A stretch of 52,105 nucleotides of DNA, taken from Multifurca ochricompacta (Eukaryota > Basidiomycota > Agaricomycetes > Russulales > Russulaceae). Shown piece by piece: positions 19,482-31,747 of this stretch; the stretch's first letter is position 1; every line of letters begins with the position of its first letter. The notes beneath the pieces are model-generated. The model was not told the origin of the DNA. It worked only from the letters and a program-made list of their open reading frames with translations, and made no database searches. The translations under genes and the position numbers were made by a program. The DNA is taken from positions 1-52,105 of the forward strand of contig WTXG01000250.1 in assembly GCA_022496185.1 (NCBI GenBank). Reading direction: 5' to 3'.

Positions 19482-21452
19482 ATTGTTCTTGGGCGCTTCT
19501 GGGTGTCAGTGGTGGAACTCTGAGATAAGAGTCGGGGTGAAGATATTCCCGACTGGTTCCCACGAATTGTCAGAGTCTGGGAATCCCTTCCACTTAACTA
19601 GGTAATGTAGTTTGCACCCTCAGCCTTTCTTCATGGAGTCTAGAATGCGTTCCACTTCCCATTCTGCTTCTCCATCAATAAGGTCAGGTGGAGGTCTTGG
19701 GAAGTTCTCCCCATCCATGGAAGTTTCCTTATATGGGGTTAGGAGTTTGGCATGGAAGATGGGGTGGATCTTCCATTTTGGTGGCAGCTGCAGTTCATAG
19801 GATATGTCTGACAGCTTCCGTTTGATCTGGAAGGGTCCATGATGTTGGGGTGCTAATTTGGCCGAGGGGTGTGACATGTGAATGTTCCTTCCCTTGAGCC
19901 ATACCCAATCATTGGTTTGATAAGGTGTGAACATTCCTGGTTGTGCTGATAAGAGCTGTTGTGCCTTTCCCAGGTTTTCATTGGCTGATTGTCACAGTTC
20001 TTCCCATTGGCTTATCTGTTGAGTTACAGATGGGACATTAGTAGGCTTATTGGTCCATGTGGTGCATGGGGTCCAGCCCATGATAAGGGAGAAGGGGGTG
20101 GCTTTTGTTGTCCTGTTGGGCCATGAGTTGTGTGCAAACTCTGTGGTTGGCAGCCATTCTGCCCAGTTGTCTTGTCGTCCATTACACCAGAACCAAAGAT
20201 ACTGTTCTAACCATTGGTTCATTCATTCTGATTGTCTGTCTGTCTGTGGGTGATATGTGGTGGATATATTGTGCATGATGTCTAGTGTCTGGCACAGAGC
20301 TCTAGCAAATGTCAACATGAACCAGGTGTCCCAGTTGGATATAATCTTTTTGGGGAGTCCATAATGGTGATAAACATGATTCAGGTATAGTTTTGCTACT
20401 CCTTCAGCCGTGATGGTCTCTTTACAGGGTATGAACAGGGCTGCTTTGGAGCAGTTGTGGTCAGTGATCATGAGGATGGTGTCAAAGCCTTGTGACTCAG
20501 GCAATTTGACAATGAAGTCCATGGCAACAGTCTGAAATGGGGTTGATGAGATGGGGGTGATTGGATGCATTGGTGGGATCTTTGGGTGCGTATTGACTTT
20601 GTTAGCTTGACACATTGGGCATCCCTTTACATAGTCTTCAACATCCTTTTTCATGTTGGGCCACCAGTAGTCTCATTTGGCAAGGGTATAAGTGTTAGTG
20701 ATGCCAGGATGTCCAGCGGAGGGGAGGTTGTGGTGAAAATGGATCACCCCCCTCTTAATGTTGTCGCCACCAGTGACAATGAGTTGGTCTCCATCTTTCC
20801 ACCAGAGGCCATTAACCTCTTTCAGGTTGTGTGCATTGGCCCATGAGCAACATAGCTCTTGGTTCATGTTCTGCAAGACTTGTGCCCATAAGTCCATGTC
20901 ATGGAGACTGACTACCACAGTTTTTGCAAAAACCTCTTCTGGGAGGACAGTTACATTGTCATTGTCATCCTCCCCTGTATGCATGTCTGGTCTCCACAAC
21001 AGCGCATCTGCTCGTGCATTCTGACTTCCTGCAATGTGCTTTAAGGTGAAGTTGTATTCTTCTAGTTCCAGGACTTCTCATGCTACACATTGGCTGATTT
21101 TATGGGGTTCCTTCCAGTACAGCAGATTAGAATGGTCAGTATAGATGACCATCTTATGAGGATTCCCTGCAAGGTAGGGTCACCAGTGTCGTAGTGCTTT
21201 GACTATGGCTAAGAGTTCCTGGTCCCAGATGTCATAGTTTCATTTGGCGGATGAAAAGGTTTCTGAGTAATATGCCACTGGGTGAAGTATCTGTGAACCA
21301 TCTCTTTGATATAACACTGCCCCATTCGCAAAGTGGGAGGCATCCACTTCCAATTCAAAAGGGCAACTCAGATCGGGTTGGATGAGTACTGGTTCTGAGC
21401 CCACCAGGTCTCTGATCTGTTCAAATGCTTGTTGCTGTGCCACATCCCAGTG
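19482..21452 (-). pseudogene. G1 Pol: RNase H, integrase, chromodomain
   Basis: RNase H: PFELEVDASHFANGAVLYQR and VIYTDHSNLLYWKEPHKISQ. Integrase: zinc motif with GHPGI...KGCPMCQANK, first catalytic Asp in MDFIVKLPESQGF, and HHYGLPKKIISNWDTWF, where the second catalytic Asp of the usual SDRD..F has become Asn (SNWDTWF). Chromodomain: LHYLVKWKGFP...SWEP (about 19615-19560). Premature stops are TGA, including 20675-20673, 21242-21240 and 21182-21180; at all three G2 has CGA. A further TGA at 19622-19620 just before the chromodomain is shared with G2 and G3. The copy is dead. Confidence 0.88.
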
Positions 21453-22525
21453 TGTTATGAACCCCACTATGCTGTCTTGTCTCCTTTTTCCATTTTCACG
21501 TGACGTGCTGTTTGGCCCTGTTTGCCCTTTGTTGATCACGTTTATGACTTCCTTTGTACATATTTGTTCCTTATCTTTGACCCGGGCTGTGCTTATCTCT
21601 GACTCATACTTTACACAAGAACTCTTATGTATTTTCCCACCAGAATCACAACTATACCAAATTCGTCTATGTATATTCTCACCTGGCCCACCCTGACTCT
21701 GTTCTTTATACGGATAGATTATGACCTTGTTGATACACCCAGTATGACACTCTGATTTAGACTCCAACTCTGTTACATATATAAGACCTACGTAGATAGC
21801 CCTGTATGGCTCAGACTCGACTTCTTAATCGACTTGGTGCATTACCTTCTGGGTGATCCTAAGACCTGACTCTTGAATTGTCTCAGTGCTTCTGGCACTC
21901 TTCTGCTCACTGGTACTAAGGGATTAGCTCCTTGGTATTGACTTCTCACCCAATCTCCATGTACTTGAAAGACAGTGCACACTCAACTTCGTAGTTTAGC
22001 TACGCGACCTCATCACATGTTGTGACGAACACCCGCATCAGGCATTACATTAAGTCAAGTCTCCCCCACCATGGCTTCATCTAGTTGAAGCCAGACTTTG
22101 CATAACGAAGAACCCATCGACTGCTGAGACAAGGATAATCTTTCACAACAAGTCCTTGGCTCTGCCATTTGGAAAGACTTTGAAACCGAGTTTGGATACT
22201 ACGTCTATTACAATGACCAGTACCAGCCAGTTGAATACAATGAACAGAAATGGGTCTGGTACTGTATCCATTACTCTAGAAGCCACCGTTCCTGGGTTAC
22301 CACAGGACCTGCCCCACCAGAGTATGGCTTAGGACCTTGGAGAGAGAATCCTCCAGCTATTATCACAGACTCAGAACCTGAGGAATATATTGAAGAAAGC
22401 AGCGAAGATGTACAGTTCATAGCCACCAGTTTTATGGCTCCAACAGTTGCACCTGAGAGTACCACGTTCAGAACATCTGCTTTGGACTCTCCCCAGATTA
22501 TACGGCAAACCTCTGACACCCCGAC
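21453..22525 (+). mobile_element. Gypsy element X: 5' LTR and start of gag, truncated
   Basis: LTR 21453-22049 (597 bp, TGTTATGAACC...GGCATTACA) inserted in the G1 RT sequence. TATATAAG is at 21778-21785 and the predicted transcript start block AGACTCGACTT at 21813-21823. The primer site AAGTCAAGTCT at 22052-22062 is 2 nt after the LTR. Then gag-like sequence (FETEFGYYVYYNDQYQPVEY) continues to 22525, where G3 is inserted. The rest of X is not found to the right of G3. Similar 5' gag sequence is present in G2 (about 31560-31740). Confidence 0.8.
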
Positions 22526-22933
22526 TGTAATGCCTGGTGCAGGCATTCAGCATGACATGTGACAAGTTGCGTAGCAAAACTACAAAGTCAAGTGTACACT
22601 GTCTTTCAAGTGTACAGAGGTCAGGTGAGAAGTCAATACCAAGGAGCTAATCCCTTAGTACCGGTGAGTGGAGAAGTGCCAGAAGCACTGAGACAATTCA
22701 GAGGTTGGGTCTTAGAGATCACCCAGAAGGTAATGCACCAAGTTGATTAAGAAGTCAAGTCTAAGGCATACAGGCTATCTAGGCAGGCCTTATATATGTA
22801 ATAGAGATCAGAGTCTGAATTGGAGTATTGTACTCAATGTATCAATGAAGTTGTAATCTGACTAAATGGGGAATGGAATCAAGGTGGGCCAGGTGAGAAT
22901 ATACGTAGATGAATCCAGTATAGTCGCAATTCT

Positions 22934-23526
22934 TGTTACATCCAGTGTGGGACGTTCCACATGACTTGTGTGACAGCACGATTTGTAGATTCAGATAAGA
23001 AACCAATAAGGCTTCTTGGAGTCACAGCATGATGAGTCAAAGTCAAAGAGGCTGTACTCTAAGACGATGGTAAGTGGAGGAGTACCAGAAGTACTGAGAC
23101 AACCAAGCTCAAGGATCCAAAGGGAAGTCCAGAAGACAAGCACCGATGTATTCAATAAGTCAAGTCTGAGGTCTACAAGGTAGCTACAGCGGACTTATAT
23201 ACATAACTCAGTGGGCATCTATGAGATAAGGATGCAGAGTCAAGTGGGCCTGAATATATGGAAGCAGAGGGCATAAAGCCTGGCTTCTGATAGGGTATTA
23301 AGTAAGTGTCCAGTCATAAAGATAAAGAGATAACGGATAACAAGATAAGGGTCAATCATGAGCAAACAGCAAGTCAATAAGTACAAAGGGGGTCACGGGG
23401 ATGGAAGTAGAGCATGGGATGGGTCCCAGGATGGAGACGTGATCAGAAAATGTAGTGTGGGTGGTAAGGAAGGGTTGTCGTTGGGGAGGGTGAAGAAAAT
23501 GGGGTTGGACGGTAGAGGTTGTAACA
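22934..23526 (-). repeat. G2 3' LTR with predicted self-primer block
   Basis: Reading the coding strand, TATATAAG (23201-23194) is followed about 27 bp later by AGACTTGACTT (23167-23157), an exact 11-bp complement of the primer-binding site at 31758-31748. The polypurine tract is at 23540-23527. The first 25 bp of the plus-strand end show strong CpG decay compared with the other LTR. Confidence 0.88.
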
Positions 23527-23557
23527 TCACCCCCTCTTCTGGTTCTAGCAGACCTGG

Positions 23558-26136
23558 CTAGAAACAACTTGTACCATCATCATCTTGTACCAACTCCAAA
23601 TAATCATCAGCTACATTACACTCGTCCATAGTGTAGTTCTCCTTGTCCAAGTCTTGGGGACATCTGTGGGTACAGAGGAACCTGTACAGGCCGCATTGGC
23701 CACACATTTGGCAGAGGTCATGGACGGGGCAGTCTAGCTCGCGGTGTCCTGAGTTGTGGCGCAAACACTTGCCACACCACCCAGATGGGTTGGCAATCAT
23801 TGGGGCAACTCCCACTCGGCAGAAGATGCAGAACCTGCTCCAATGCTGATTGCTTTGACAATGCTGGCACCACTTGCGATTGAGAGGACAGTTCCAACTA
23901 ATGTGGTACTTACTGTCACAGCACCAGCATGTCTCTCTGCGGGGGTTTTCATGCATACGTGGCATCTCGAACTGATTTGGTAGTAACACCGGGGCGGCCC
24001 CCAAGGATCGTGGGGGTAGGGGTCAGGCATAGGTGTCAGCGTACCTCTCGGCAATGGTCTGATATGCTGTTACGACCCTACCCTTTTCCTGACCCATACA
24101 CTGCACCTCCCCCTTGTACCACACTTGACTGTCCATTCCCCTATTCCACCATCCCTTGACCACTTTGGCCCCAGAACCCAGATGCCTATGGCCTTGTGCC
24201 TAGGACCTTTGACTTGATGCCCTTGACTTACTGCCTTGGGACCCTGCCTGATGCCTGTGGCCTGTGTGCCCAGGACCCCACCCTGATGCCAGTGATATGA
24301 CGCTCATAGCACCCCATTCCTGACACCTGCACCTGACCCACTGATAGTTCAGCTACTGTGCTGTTGGCTGTAGACCCCCCTTCTCCTGATGCTTGGCCTT
24401 TGTCTTGGCCAGTATTTGTACCCTGTCCCTGTGGCTGACACCCATAGGATCTCTGACACTGTCCCTGCCAATCTAATCTTCAACTTTGGCTTGTACTTGA
24501 CCCTCTGCCAGTCATGTGACTCCTGGCCATGTGACCCTTGGCCATGTGATCCTTGACCATGTGATCCCTGACCATGTGACTTTGGACCATGTGATCCCTG
24601 ACCCTGATCACAGCATCTTCATCTGATCATTTACCCCTTTCTGATCACATGGCCCATCTGGCTTATCATTCGCTTCTCTGATTCCTGTGGGAGTATTCCC
24701 ACATCCACCCTGACTCCTGTGGGACCTGTTATCTCCCCATTTACCCCTGACCCTGGTGGGAATCCTCCCACACTGATATGACTCCTGTGGGGCTGTCCCA
24801 CATGATTATGCTTCTGATAAGGCTTATCCTTATCATGGACTATATTTGACATCTTATCTGCTATTGGATGATAAGGACTCTGACCCTGTTCCTGATTAGC
24901 TACAAACCAGATCCCCATACAGTATATAAGACCCTGTAGACAGTTTGTACAACCCTAGATTTGACCTCTTGTGCCTTCAGCCTAGAGATCTTAGACCCCA
25001 ATACATCAGAAGCCTTTTCCCCCTCTTTTGCGTCCTTGAGATCCCTGCAGGGACCCCCATTGCCTCTGGCAATGGGTGTGTACCCTTCCCTTTGAACCCC
25101 TTTGCCATCTCCTAGGGCTCCAGTGTGCTCAGTGCATTTCCGGCACAGCAACTGGGCCCTGTCTCCACTTAACAGCCTTAGGGGATTAGCTCCCTTTGGC
25201 TGGCTCATCCCGTCTCCCTCTGTGCTTGATTATAGCACCAAACCTTAACCAATCCCGAAGCTAAACAGTGCCCAGAGTCTAGCCTTATCGTGCTAGGCTC
25301 GTGGCTGAGGTAATGGACCCGCACCGACCTGTGCACGCCACACAGAACGCTCTGCTGAGCGTAACATATGCATCTCCCTTCTCCAACCTCTTCCGAATCT
25401 CCACCAGCTCTTGTTCAACTTGGAACATCCTGTTGGTCAACCAAGCCATCATCTTCACATGTTCTTTATATTGTTGGTTGAGTGTATTGCGCAAGGTCAA
25501 GTTCTTCCGCAGTCTCATCACCTCGGCTTTGAGACGCAGAAGTCACATGTCACTCAATACCTCATCAATGGCAAAGGCCTGAGAGTCTTCAGCAGCCAGA
25601 TGTCCAAGTTGTTCGTTGGTCATCGTGTGATGTAAATGTCCTGTGTACCTTTCCTCCAGATAAACTGGAGCCCCATAAACTGGACCATCCTTCTTCATGC
25701 ACCCAGCCACGTCCATTCCTCCATTGGTGTAAAAGATGTATTTGGTGATGGCAACCGTCCCATCACCCATAGTGATCTCCAAGGGGTAGTACATGGAGGA
25801 GTTCAGGTTATTAGCAAAAAAAGGAAACTCAGGGACCTCATCATCTGACTCCATACCTATCAGGTCATTTGGGTGTGGTTCTTCACAGTGCTCAAAATTG
25901 TCATTTGGGTTAGGGGACTGATTCTTGACCCAAGCTTCGGCAGCCTTGTAGTCGATAGGTGAGGAGGGGCATGTGGAGGGGTGAGCAGAGGGGAAATTTT
26001 TGACAGCTACAGTGGTGGCGGTGAAAGCATTGATGGCGGCATTGGCGGCAATGAAAGACATGATAGACTGGGTAGTGGTAGGACATTGCTGTGAGAGCAT
26101 GTACTGGGGAATCTGTGTGGGGTTGGGGTCATCCTT
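23558..26136 (-). pseudogene. G2 C-terminal tail: coiled coil plus four zinc knuckles (split by a solo LTR)
   Basis: Follows the chromodomain in frame after a TAA (26139-26137), the same position as in G1. Blocks: YPLEITMGDGTVAITKYIFY, GAPVYLEERYTGHLHHTM, then LRLKAEVMRLRKNLTL and EQELVEIRKRLE (coiled-coil-like). The reading is broken at 25366 by the solo LTR and resumes at 24067. Knuckles at about 23930-23650: CWCCDSKYHISWNC, CQHCQSNQHWSRFC, CGKCLRHNSGHRELDC, CQMCGQCGLYRFLCTHRC; then an acidic terminus ending at 23558. A TGA before LLRLK stands where G1 has TGT; it is consistent with decay of an Arg codon. Amino-acid identity with the G1 tail is high by eye. Confidence 0.72.
24068..25366 (+). 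mobile_element. 1299-bp solo LTR with TATGC target duplication
   Basis: TGTTACG...CGTAACA with a perfect 7-bp terminal inverted repeat, flanked by TATGC at 24063-24067 and 25367-25371, inside the G2 tail. A TATATAAG box near 24921 gives plus orientation. At about 24510-24610 a 15-bp unit built on CCATGTGATCCCTG is repeated about six times. Confidence 0.88.
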
Positions 26137-26139
26137 TTA

Positions 26140-29100
26140 ACTATCCTTAGGTGCTTCTGGATGTCGGGCATGGAACTCCAAGATAAGGACTGGAGTGAAG
26201 ATATCCTGGGCGGGTTCCCATGAGTTGTCAGAGCTTGGGAATCCTTTCCACTTAACAAGGTAATGCAGCTTGCGCCCTCATTCTTTTTGTCGTGAGTCTA
26301 GAATCTGCTCCACTTCCCATTCCGCTTCTCCATTGATTAATTCAGGGGGGGGTCTTGGGAAGTTTTCCCCATGCAGGGATGTCTCCTTGTATGGCATCAG
26401 AAGTCTGGCATGGAAGACTGGATGGATCTTCCATGTGGGCAGGAGTTCAAGTTCATATGACACATCTGACAGCTTCTGTGTTATCTTGAAAGGTCCATGA
26501 TGTCGGGGCACTAGTTTGGCTGTTGGATGTGACGTGTGGATGTTCTTCCCTTCCAACCATATGAGATCATTGGTCTGATAAGGTGTGAACTTCGAAGGTT
26601 TTTCCGCAAGGGTCTTTTGCGCCTTGAGCAGATTCTCATTGGCCGATTTCCTAATCTCTTCCCATTGGCCGATACGTTGCGAGGCCGAGGGAACATTCGT
26701 GGGCTTCTCGGCCCAGGTAGTTCGAGGCATCCATCCCATGATAAGTGAGAATGGAGAAGCTTTCGTAGTGCCATTGGGCCAGGAATTATGTGCAAATTCT
26801 GCTGTTGCCAGCCAGTCAGCCCAATCATCCTGTCATCTGTTGCACCAGAACCGAAGATACTGTTCAAGCCACTGGTTTGTCCTCTCTGATTGTCCATCCA
26901 TCTGTGGGTGATAGGCCATTGAGATATTTTGGGTTATGTCCAAGACTTTGCAGAGTGCTTTGGCGAATGTGGAGGTGAAACGGGGGTCATGATCTGAGAT
27001 GATCTTTTCAGGGAGGCCATAATGCCTGTAGACATGATCCAGGTAAAGTTTGGCTACCCCTTCTGCTGTGATGGATTCATTGCATGGTATGAATAACGCT
27101 GCTTTTGAACAGTCGTGATTGGTGATGGTCAGGATGGAGTCAAATCCTCTGGAAGTGGGGAGTTTGACAATGAAGTCCATTGTGATGGTCTGGAATGGTA
27201 GTGAAGCTGTTGGTGCAATTGGGAATAGTGCTGGTGGGTGTGGGTGCATGTTTACTTTATTGGCTTGGCAGTCCGCGCATCCCTTCATGTAGTTCTCCAC
27301 ATCTTTCTTCATGTTCAGCCACCAGTAGTCTCGTTTGGTAAGAGCATAGGTATTAGCAATGCCAGGGTGTCCTGCAGAGGGAAGATCGTGGTGGAAATGG
27401 ATCACCCCCCTCTTAATGTTGTCACCACCAGTGACAATGAGCCGGTCCCCATCCTTCCACCAAAGGCCATCAATTTTCTTCAGGTTATGTGCCTCCACCC
27501 AAGACTCGCATAACTGTTGGTTCATGTTTTGCGACACTTGGGCCCACAAGTCCATGTCATGAAGACTAACAACAGCTATGTTTGCAAAGACCTCTTCGGG
27601 GAGTACTGTGATATCATTGTTGTCTTCTCCTCCATTATTCAGATTGGGTCATTGCGACAGGGCGTCCGCATGTGCATTACAACTCCCTGCAATATGTTTC
27701 AATACGAAGTTGTACTCTTCTAGCTCTAGGACTTCACAAGTGACCCGTTGACTGATCTTGTGGGGTTCCTTCCAATAGAGCAGATTGGAGTGATCAGTAT
27801 GGATAACAGTTTTATGAGGGGTTCCCGCTAGATATGGTCGCCAATGTCGTAATGCTTTTACAATGGCCAGTAGTTCTCTGTCCCAAATGTTGTAGTTTCG
27901 TTCTGCTGGTGAGAATGTCTCTGAGTAGAAAGCAACTGAGTGAAGTAGTCCCGTTGCATCCTGCTGATTCAATACGGCACCATTGGCAAAGTGGGATGCA
28001 TCAACTTCAAGTTCAAAGGGTTTTTCTAGATCTGGTTGCAGGAGGACTGGTTCTGAGCTGATGATATTGCGAATTTGTTCAAAGGCTTGTTGTTGTTCAT
28101 CCATCCAGTGCCACGGGACATCCTTCTTTAACAACCCATTCAGCAGTTGGGCGACTCCTGAGAACCCCCGGACAAAACATCAGTAAAAGTTGCAAAATCC
28201 AATGAAGGACCGCACATCCTTGACACATGTGGGTACAGGCCATTCCCGGATTCCCTGTACTTTTACTGGGTCCATCCGCACATGCCCTCCTTCTAGGATA
28301 ACTCCCAAATATTCCACACTTGGCTGTTCAAAGGAGCATTTAGCCGGTTTGAGGTACAGGTCATGCTCATGCAAGATATCCAACACTTGGTGTACTCATT
28401 CTCGATGATGGGTTAGGTTGTCTGTGGTGGCTACCAGTATGTCATCCATGTACACCACCACTTCACTGGTGAGAATGAGGTCGCAGAAAATGTGGTTCAT
28501 CATGGACTGAAACGTGGCTGGTGAATTGGTGAGACCGAAAAACATAACATTTGGCTCAAAGAGTCCCTGGTTGGTTTTGAATGCTGCTTTACACTGGTCC
28601 CCTTCCTTAATCCGAATGTTGTTGTAACCCCAATGGACATCCATTTTAGAGAATAGAGACTTGTCTCGCATGGTATCAATAAGCTCCAATATGAGTGGTA
28701 ATGGGTAGGCATTTTTTACAGTATGGGCATTTATTCATCGATAATCCTGGACCGGTCGAAGTTTGCTGTCTTTCTTCTTGATGAAGAAGAATGGTGATGT
28801 GTATGGCGATTTTGATGGACGAATATACCCTTTGGCAAGATGCTCCTTGAGGAATGTCATGAGTGCGGCCTGTTCTGCTTGGGACAGTGGGTAGATTTTG
28901 CAGTCGATCACTGATGGAGTATCAGGTGTGAAATCAATTGCATGGTCCCATGGTCATGCAGGTGGGAAGCATTGAGACTCTGCTTCCGAAAACACCTTCC
29001 AGTGTCAATGATATTCCTCCGGTACTATCTCCTCAAAGGTTTTCTCCACGTGTCCCTCTACTGCCTTCTGGGCGAGCTCCAATGCTTTGGTGGTGAAGCA

Positions 29101-29520
29101 GTAGCCCAGATCCTCGCTCTCTATCTTTCGCACTGCTGAATGTCAAGCTGCATAATCGTACCCCATTGATGTAATTAGAACAGGATAGGATTCCTTGTCC
29201 ATAGTTGCATCACTCCAATTGATCCTTGGCTCAAATGCAGTGAGCCAGGATATCCTAGGACCAGATCTTCATTGCCTAAGTTGGTGACTAGAAAGCAGAT
29301 GACCTTCGCCCTTTCTCCTACTTGGACATTAAGGTCGGTATAATGGGTGATCTTTCCTGCTCGATTGGCAGTTCCATCAATGTTCCAAATATTTTTTTCC
29401 TGGGGAGTGCCAGCATCCCCAATCCATGGTCCTTGCCATTCAAGGACTGATAAAGTTATCAGTGGCTCCTGAGTCAACCAGGATGTCACAGTCAGCCATC
29501 TTCTGTGTAGTCTCGAAATG
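26140..29520 (-). pseudogene. G2 Pol: protease, RT, RNase H, integrase, chromodomain
   Basis: Protease: ADCDILVDSGATDNFI at about 29500. RT: ILRPS-type start near 28830, [34 protein letters not shown], and YMDD at 28452-28441. RNase H: FELEVDASHFANGAVLNQQ, VIHTDHSNLLYWKE. Integrase: CADCQANK, MDFIVKLPTSRGF, IISDHDPRFTSTF, HPQMDGQSERTNQWLEQYLR. Chromodomain: HYLVKWKGFPSSDNSWEP (about 26260-26200). TGA stops include 28182-28180 (after CNFY), 26835-26833 and 26280-26278 (before the chromodomain, also in G1 and G3). Integrase keeps its Asp-Asp-Glu residues, unlike G1. Frames 27555-26833 and 26739-26278 are long and intact. Confidence 0.92.
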
Positions 29521-29599
29521 TACTGGTATTTTCAAAGATTTGAAGTGACTAGTATACACAGAGGTTACATGTAGTGCTTGTGCCCAGGCCGATGGGTTT

Positions 29600-31400
29600 G
29601 AGCCAATCAAAAATCCTTTTTAGCGAATGCCTTTTCTACTAGGATGGCTCGCACTTCTTTGCTTTCCTTCATCATGTTTGCCCATATTTCCTGCACCTTT
29701 TCTTCTTTTGTCTTCTTTTCGACAGTTGGTAGGTTATTACATATGGGCGCAGTTGTCGCTTCTGCCGCCCGCACCCCTTCTTAGGGCACTCCCTCGACAT
29801 GTAACGTTTTCTTTTTGCTTTTCTTTTCTTTTCTTTTCTTTTATTGCATGATAACCACTTAGCTAGCTATCCTTAGATCATCAAGTGATAGCAGATAACA
29901 GAGGGTTCAACCCCTCCTGTATGAGATCTAGCCCCACTTATCTTCTTTATGATGCAAGTACACTTATCTATGACATCAACTGTGACGCAGCTATGATATC
30001 ATACATTATCTACTTGTCTTTACCACTAGCTAGACTCCTTCCTAAATAGCTCCCCAGACCATGTATTTAAGCCCACCAGACTAGAGGAGACAGACCTTAA
30101 GTCTGTTCTCCTGTGTTCAATCCAGGTGTTCAGAACTCACTGTGAAACCCCTTGAACTCTTTAAGTCGCGACTTGAAGAGCCTTTGAACCCCAGAGACTT
30201 GTGGCAGGACCGTTGTGTCGCTGCTCGACTTCGCATCTCGTGTGTGCCCCTCTTGAGTCAGTGGGCTGAACGTTATCTTGATCACTCTCTTGATCTTGAT
30301 AGCTTGACTGGTCTTGACTGCTGTCTTGACCTTGATTTCTCCTAGTCAGTCTTGATAGGAGAACTTGCTTTGGATCACCTTGGATCCCGAACAACGACTT
30401 GACACAGCACACACCTAGCTGTGACATGACATGTGTCCTTGTGCTTTACACCAAAAGCACCTTCCTTCCTTCATTAATGTCAGCCTCTCATCCTCCATGA
30501 GCATGGCCCTTGCTCTGGTTCTATCTGCCGATGTGTCCATGGCATTTGGGTCGCGCTGTGGAGTGTGTGCAGGTTTAACCCCAAAGGCCGCTTTCCATTG
30601 GTCGCGGGTCTTTCCTTTCTTTGTATCGACCCCAAAGCGTGTTTGGAAGTCCAAATAGTCCTGCTGCTGTCATCAAGCAGCATCCACCCATCCATCCCAA
30701 TCCTGTGGGTGATGGAACTGGATGATGTTTTTGACCAACGGGTTGGGCAATCCTTGGGAGAAGAGGTCCAATGTTGCCTCTTCATCCATATCATAGCCCA
30801 CTCTGTTGGCCAAGCTTCTGAATTTTGCTATGTAGGAGTCCAGTTCTCCCTTCTCCATTCTTAGAGACTTTAACTCTCGAGCAGCCTTCTGTTTGGCCTG
30901 CCCATCTGTGAATGCATCCTTGAATTGTTGTGCAATGGTTTCCCAAGCATCTCGCTAGTGGTACAATGTCCATTTTCAATCTGTTCATTCAGCCATTCCA
31001 GCTGCTCCATAATCCAGTCGTCCACCACCTCTCCCCAAATCAACGATAAGAAGAGGTTAGCGCATTGAAAGGGGTTGATGATCTGGGGGACATCATGGTT
31101 GAAGTTTTTAAAGGTTGTAAACTCCAGCATAAACTTTTTGCTTTGTGACGATCTCCCATAATGTCTGTGGTAGTACCCCGGACAGTTGTCCCGATGGTGG
31201 GGGAATGTTTGGTGGCAGCATGGCAGGGGTGGTGGGGGAGGAGGTGCCAGGTCTGGGAGCTGAGCAGTGATTGTGGACATTTTTTGATGAAATGGGGTGA
31301 TGGTGTTGGTGGATTGTATCAAAATCTGGGGAGTTGTCAAAGCAGGGGCTCTGGACGTGACAACTTTGGGTGCAACTGGGGTTGTAGTCGACGCTAATAC
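29600..31400 (-). pseudogene. G2 Gag (split by a solo LTR)
   Basis: Retrotransposon gag domain: KFMLEFTTFKNFNHDVPQII near 31160, LDLFSQGLPNPLVKNIIQFH near 30750, QQDYLDFQTRFGVDTKKGKT. The zinc knuckle starts CFWCKAQGHMS at about 30440 and is interrupted by the solo LTR (30426-29800) before its last Cys, which resumes as SRECPKKG at 29799. A proline-rich N-terminus lies near 31290. It parallels the intact G3 Gag. Frame changes at about 30870 and 30660 make it non-functional. Confidence 0.82.
29800..30426 (+). mobile_element. 627-bp solo LTR inserted in the G2 gag zinc knuckle
   Basis: TGTAACG...GCTGTGACA, flanked by CGACA (29795-29799) and TGACA (30427-30431), one mismatch at a CpG. TATTTAAG box near 30064. 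It shares the stretch around TCTGTTCTCCTGTGTTCAAT and the end CTGTGACA with the solo LTR at 41665-42181, so the two are one family. A CTTTT repeat lies at 29816-29845. Confidence 0.85.
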
Positions 31401-31747
31401 CAGTGCTTCTTCGCTGTTCTCTTCTACATACTCTTCTGGTTCAGAGTCCGTGACAATGGCGGGGGGGTTTTCCCTCCACGGCCCTAGTCCAAATTCAGGT
31501 GGGGCAGGTCCTGTAGTGACCCAAGAGTGTCGGCTTTCCGAATATCGGATATGATACCAACTCTTTTCTCGTCATCGTATTCTACCAGTTGGTATCTTCT
31601 GTCATGATAGACATAGTATCCAAACTTGGATTCAAAATCTTTCCAGGCAGCAGAGCCAAGTACTTGCTGTGAAAGATTATTCTCGTCTCTGCGTTCGATG
31701 AGTTCTTCTCAAAAGAGAGTCTGACTGTGGCTGGAAGCCACGATGAG

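Larger units (their letters stand above)
17584..21452 (-). mobile_element. Chromodomain Ty3/gypsy element G1, 5' part missing
   Basis: From the right: RT/RNase H junction (21452), RNase H, integrase, chromodomain, C-terminal tail, polypurine tract and 3' LTR (18169-17584). The RT frame is cut at 21452 by element X. G1 gag, protease, most of RT and the 5' LTR are not found elsewhere in the window. The target duplication cannot be tested. Confidence 0.88.

Noticed and set aside
21240..21767. 175-codon minus-strand frame as one protein
   Set aside because: Only the part left of 21453 is G1 RNase H; the rest is antisense of the X LTR that interrupts it.
29816..29845. CTTTT repeat as an independent microsatellite of interest
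   Set aside because: It is part of the left end of the 29800 solo LTR.
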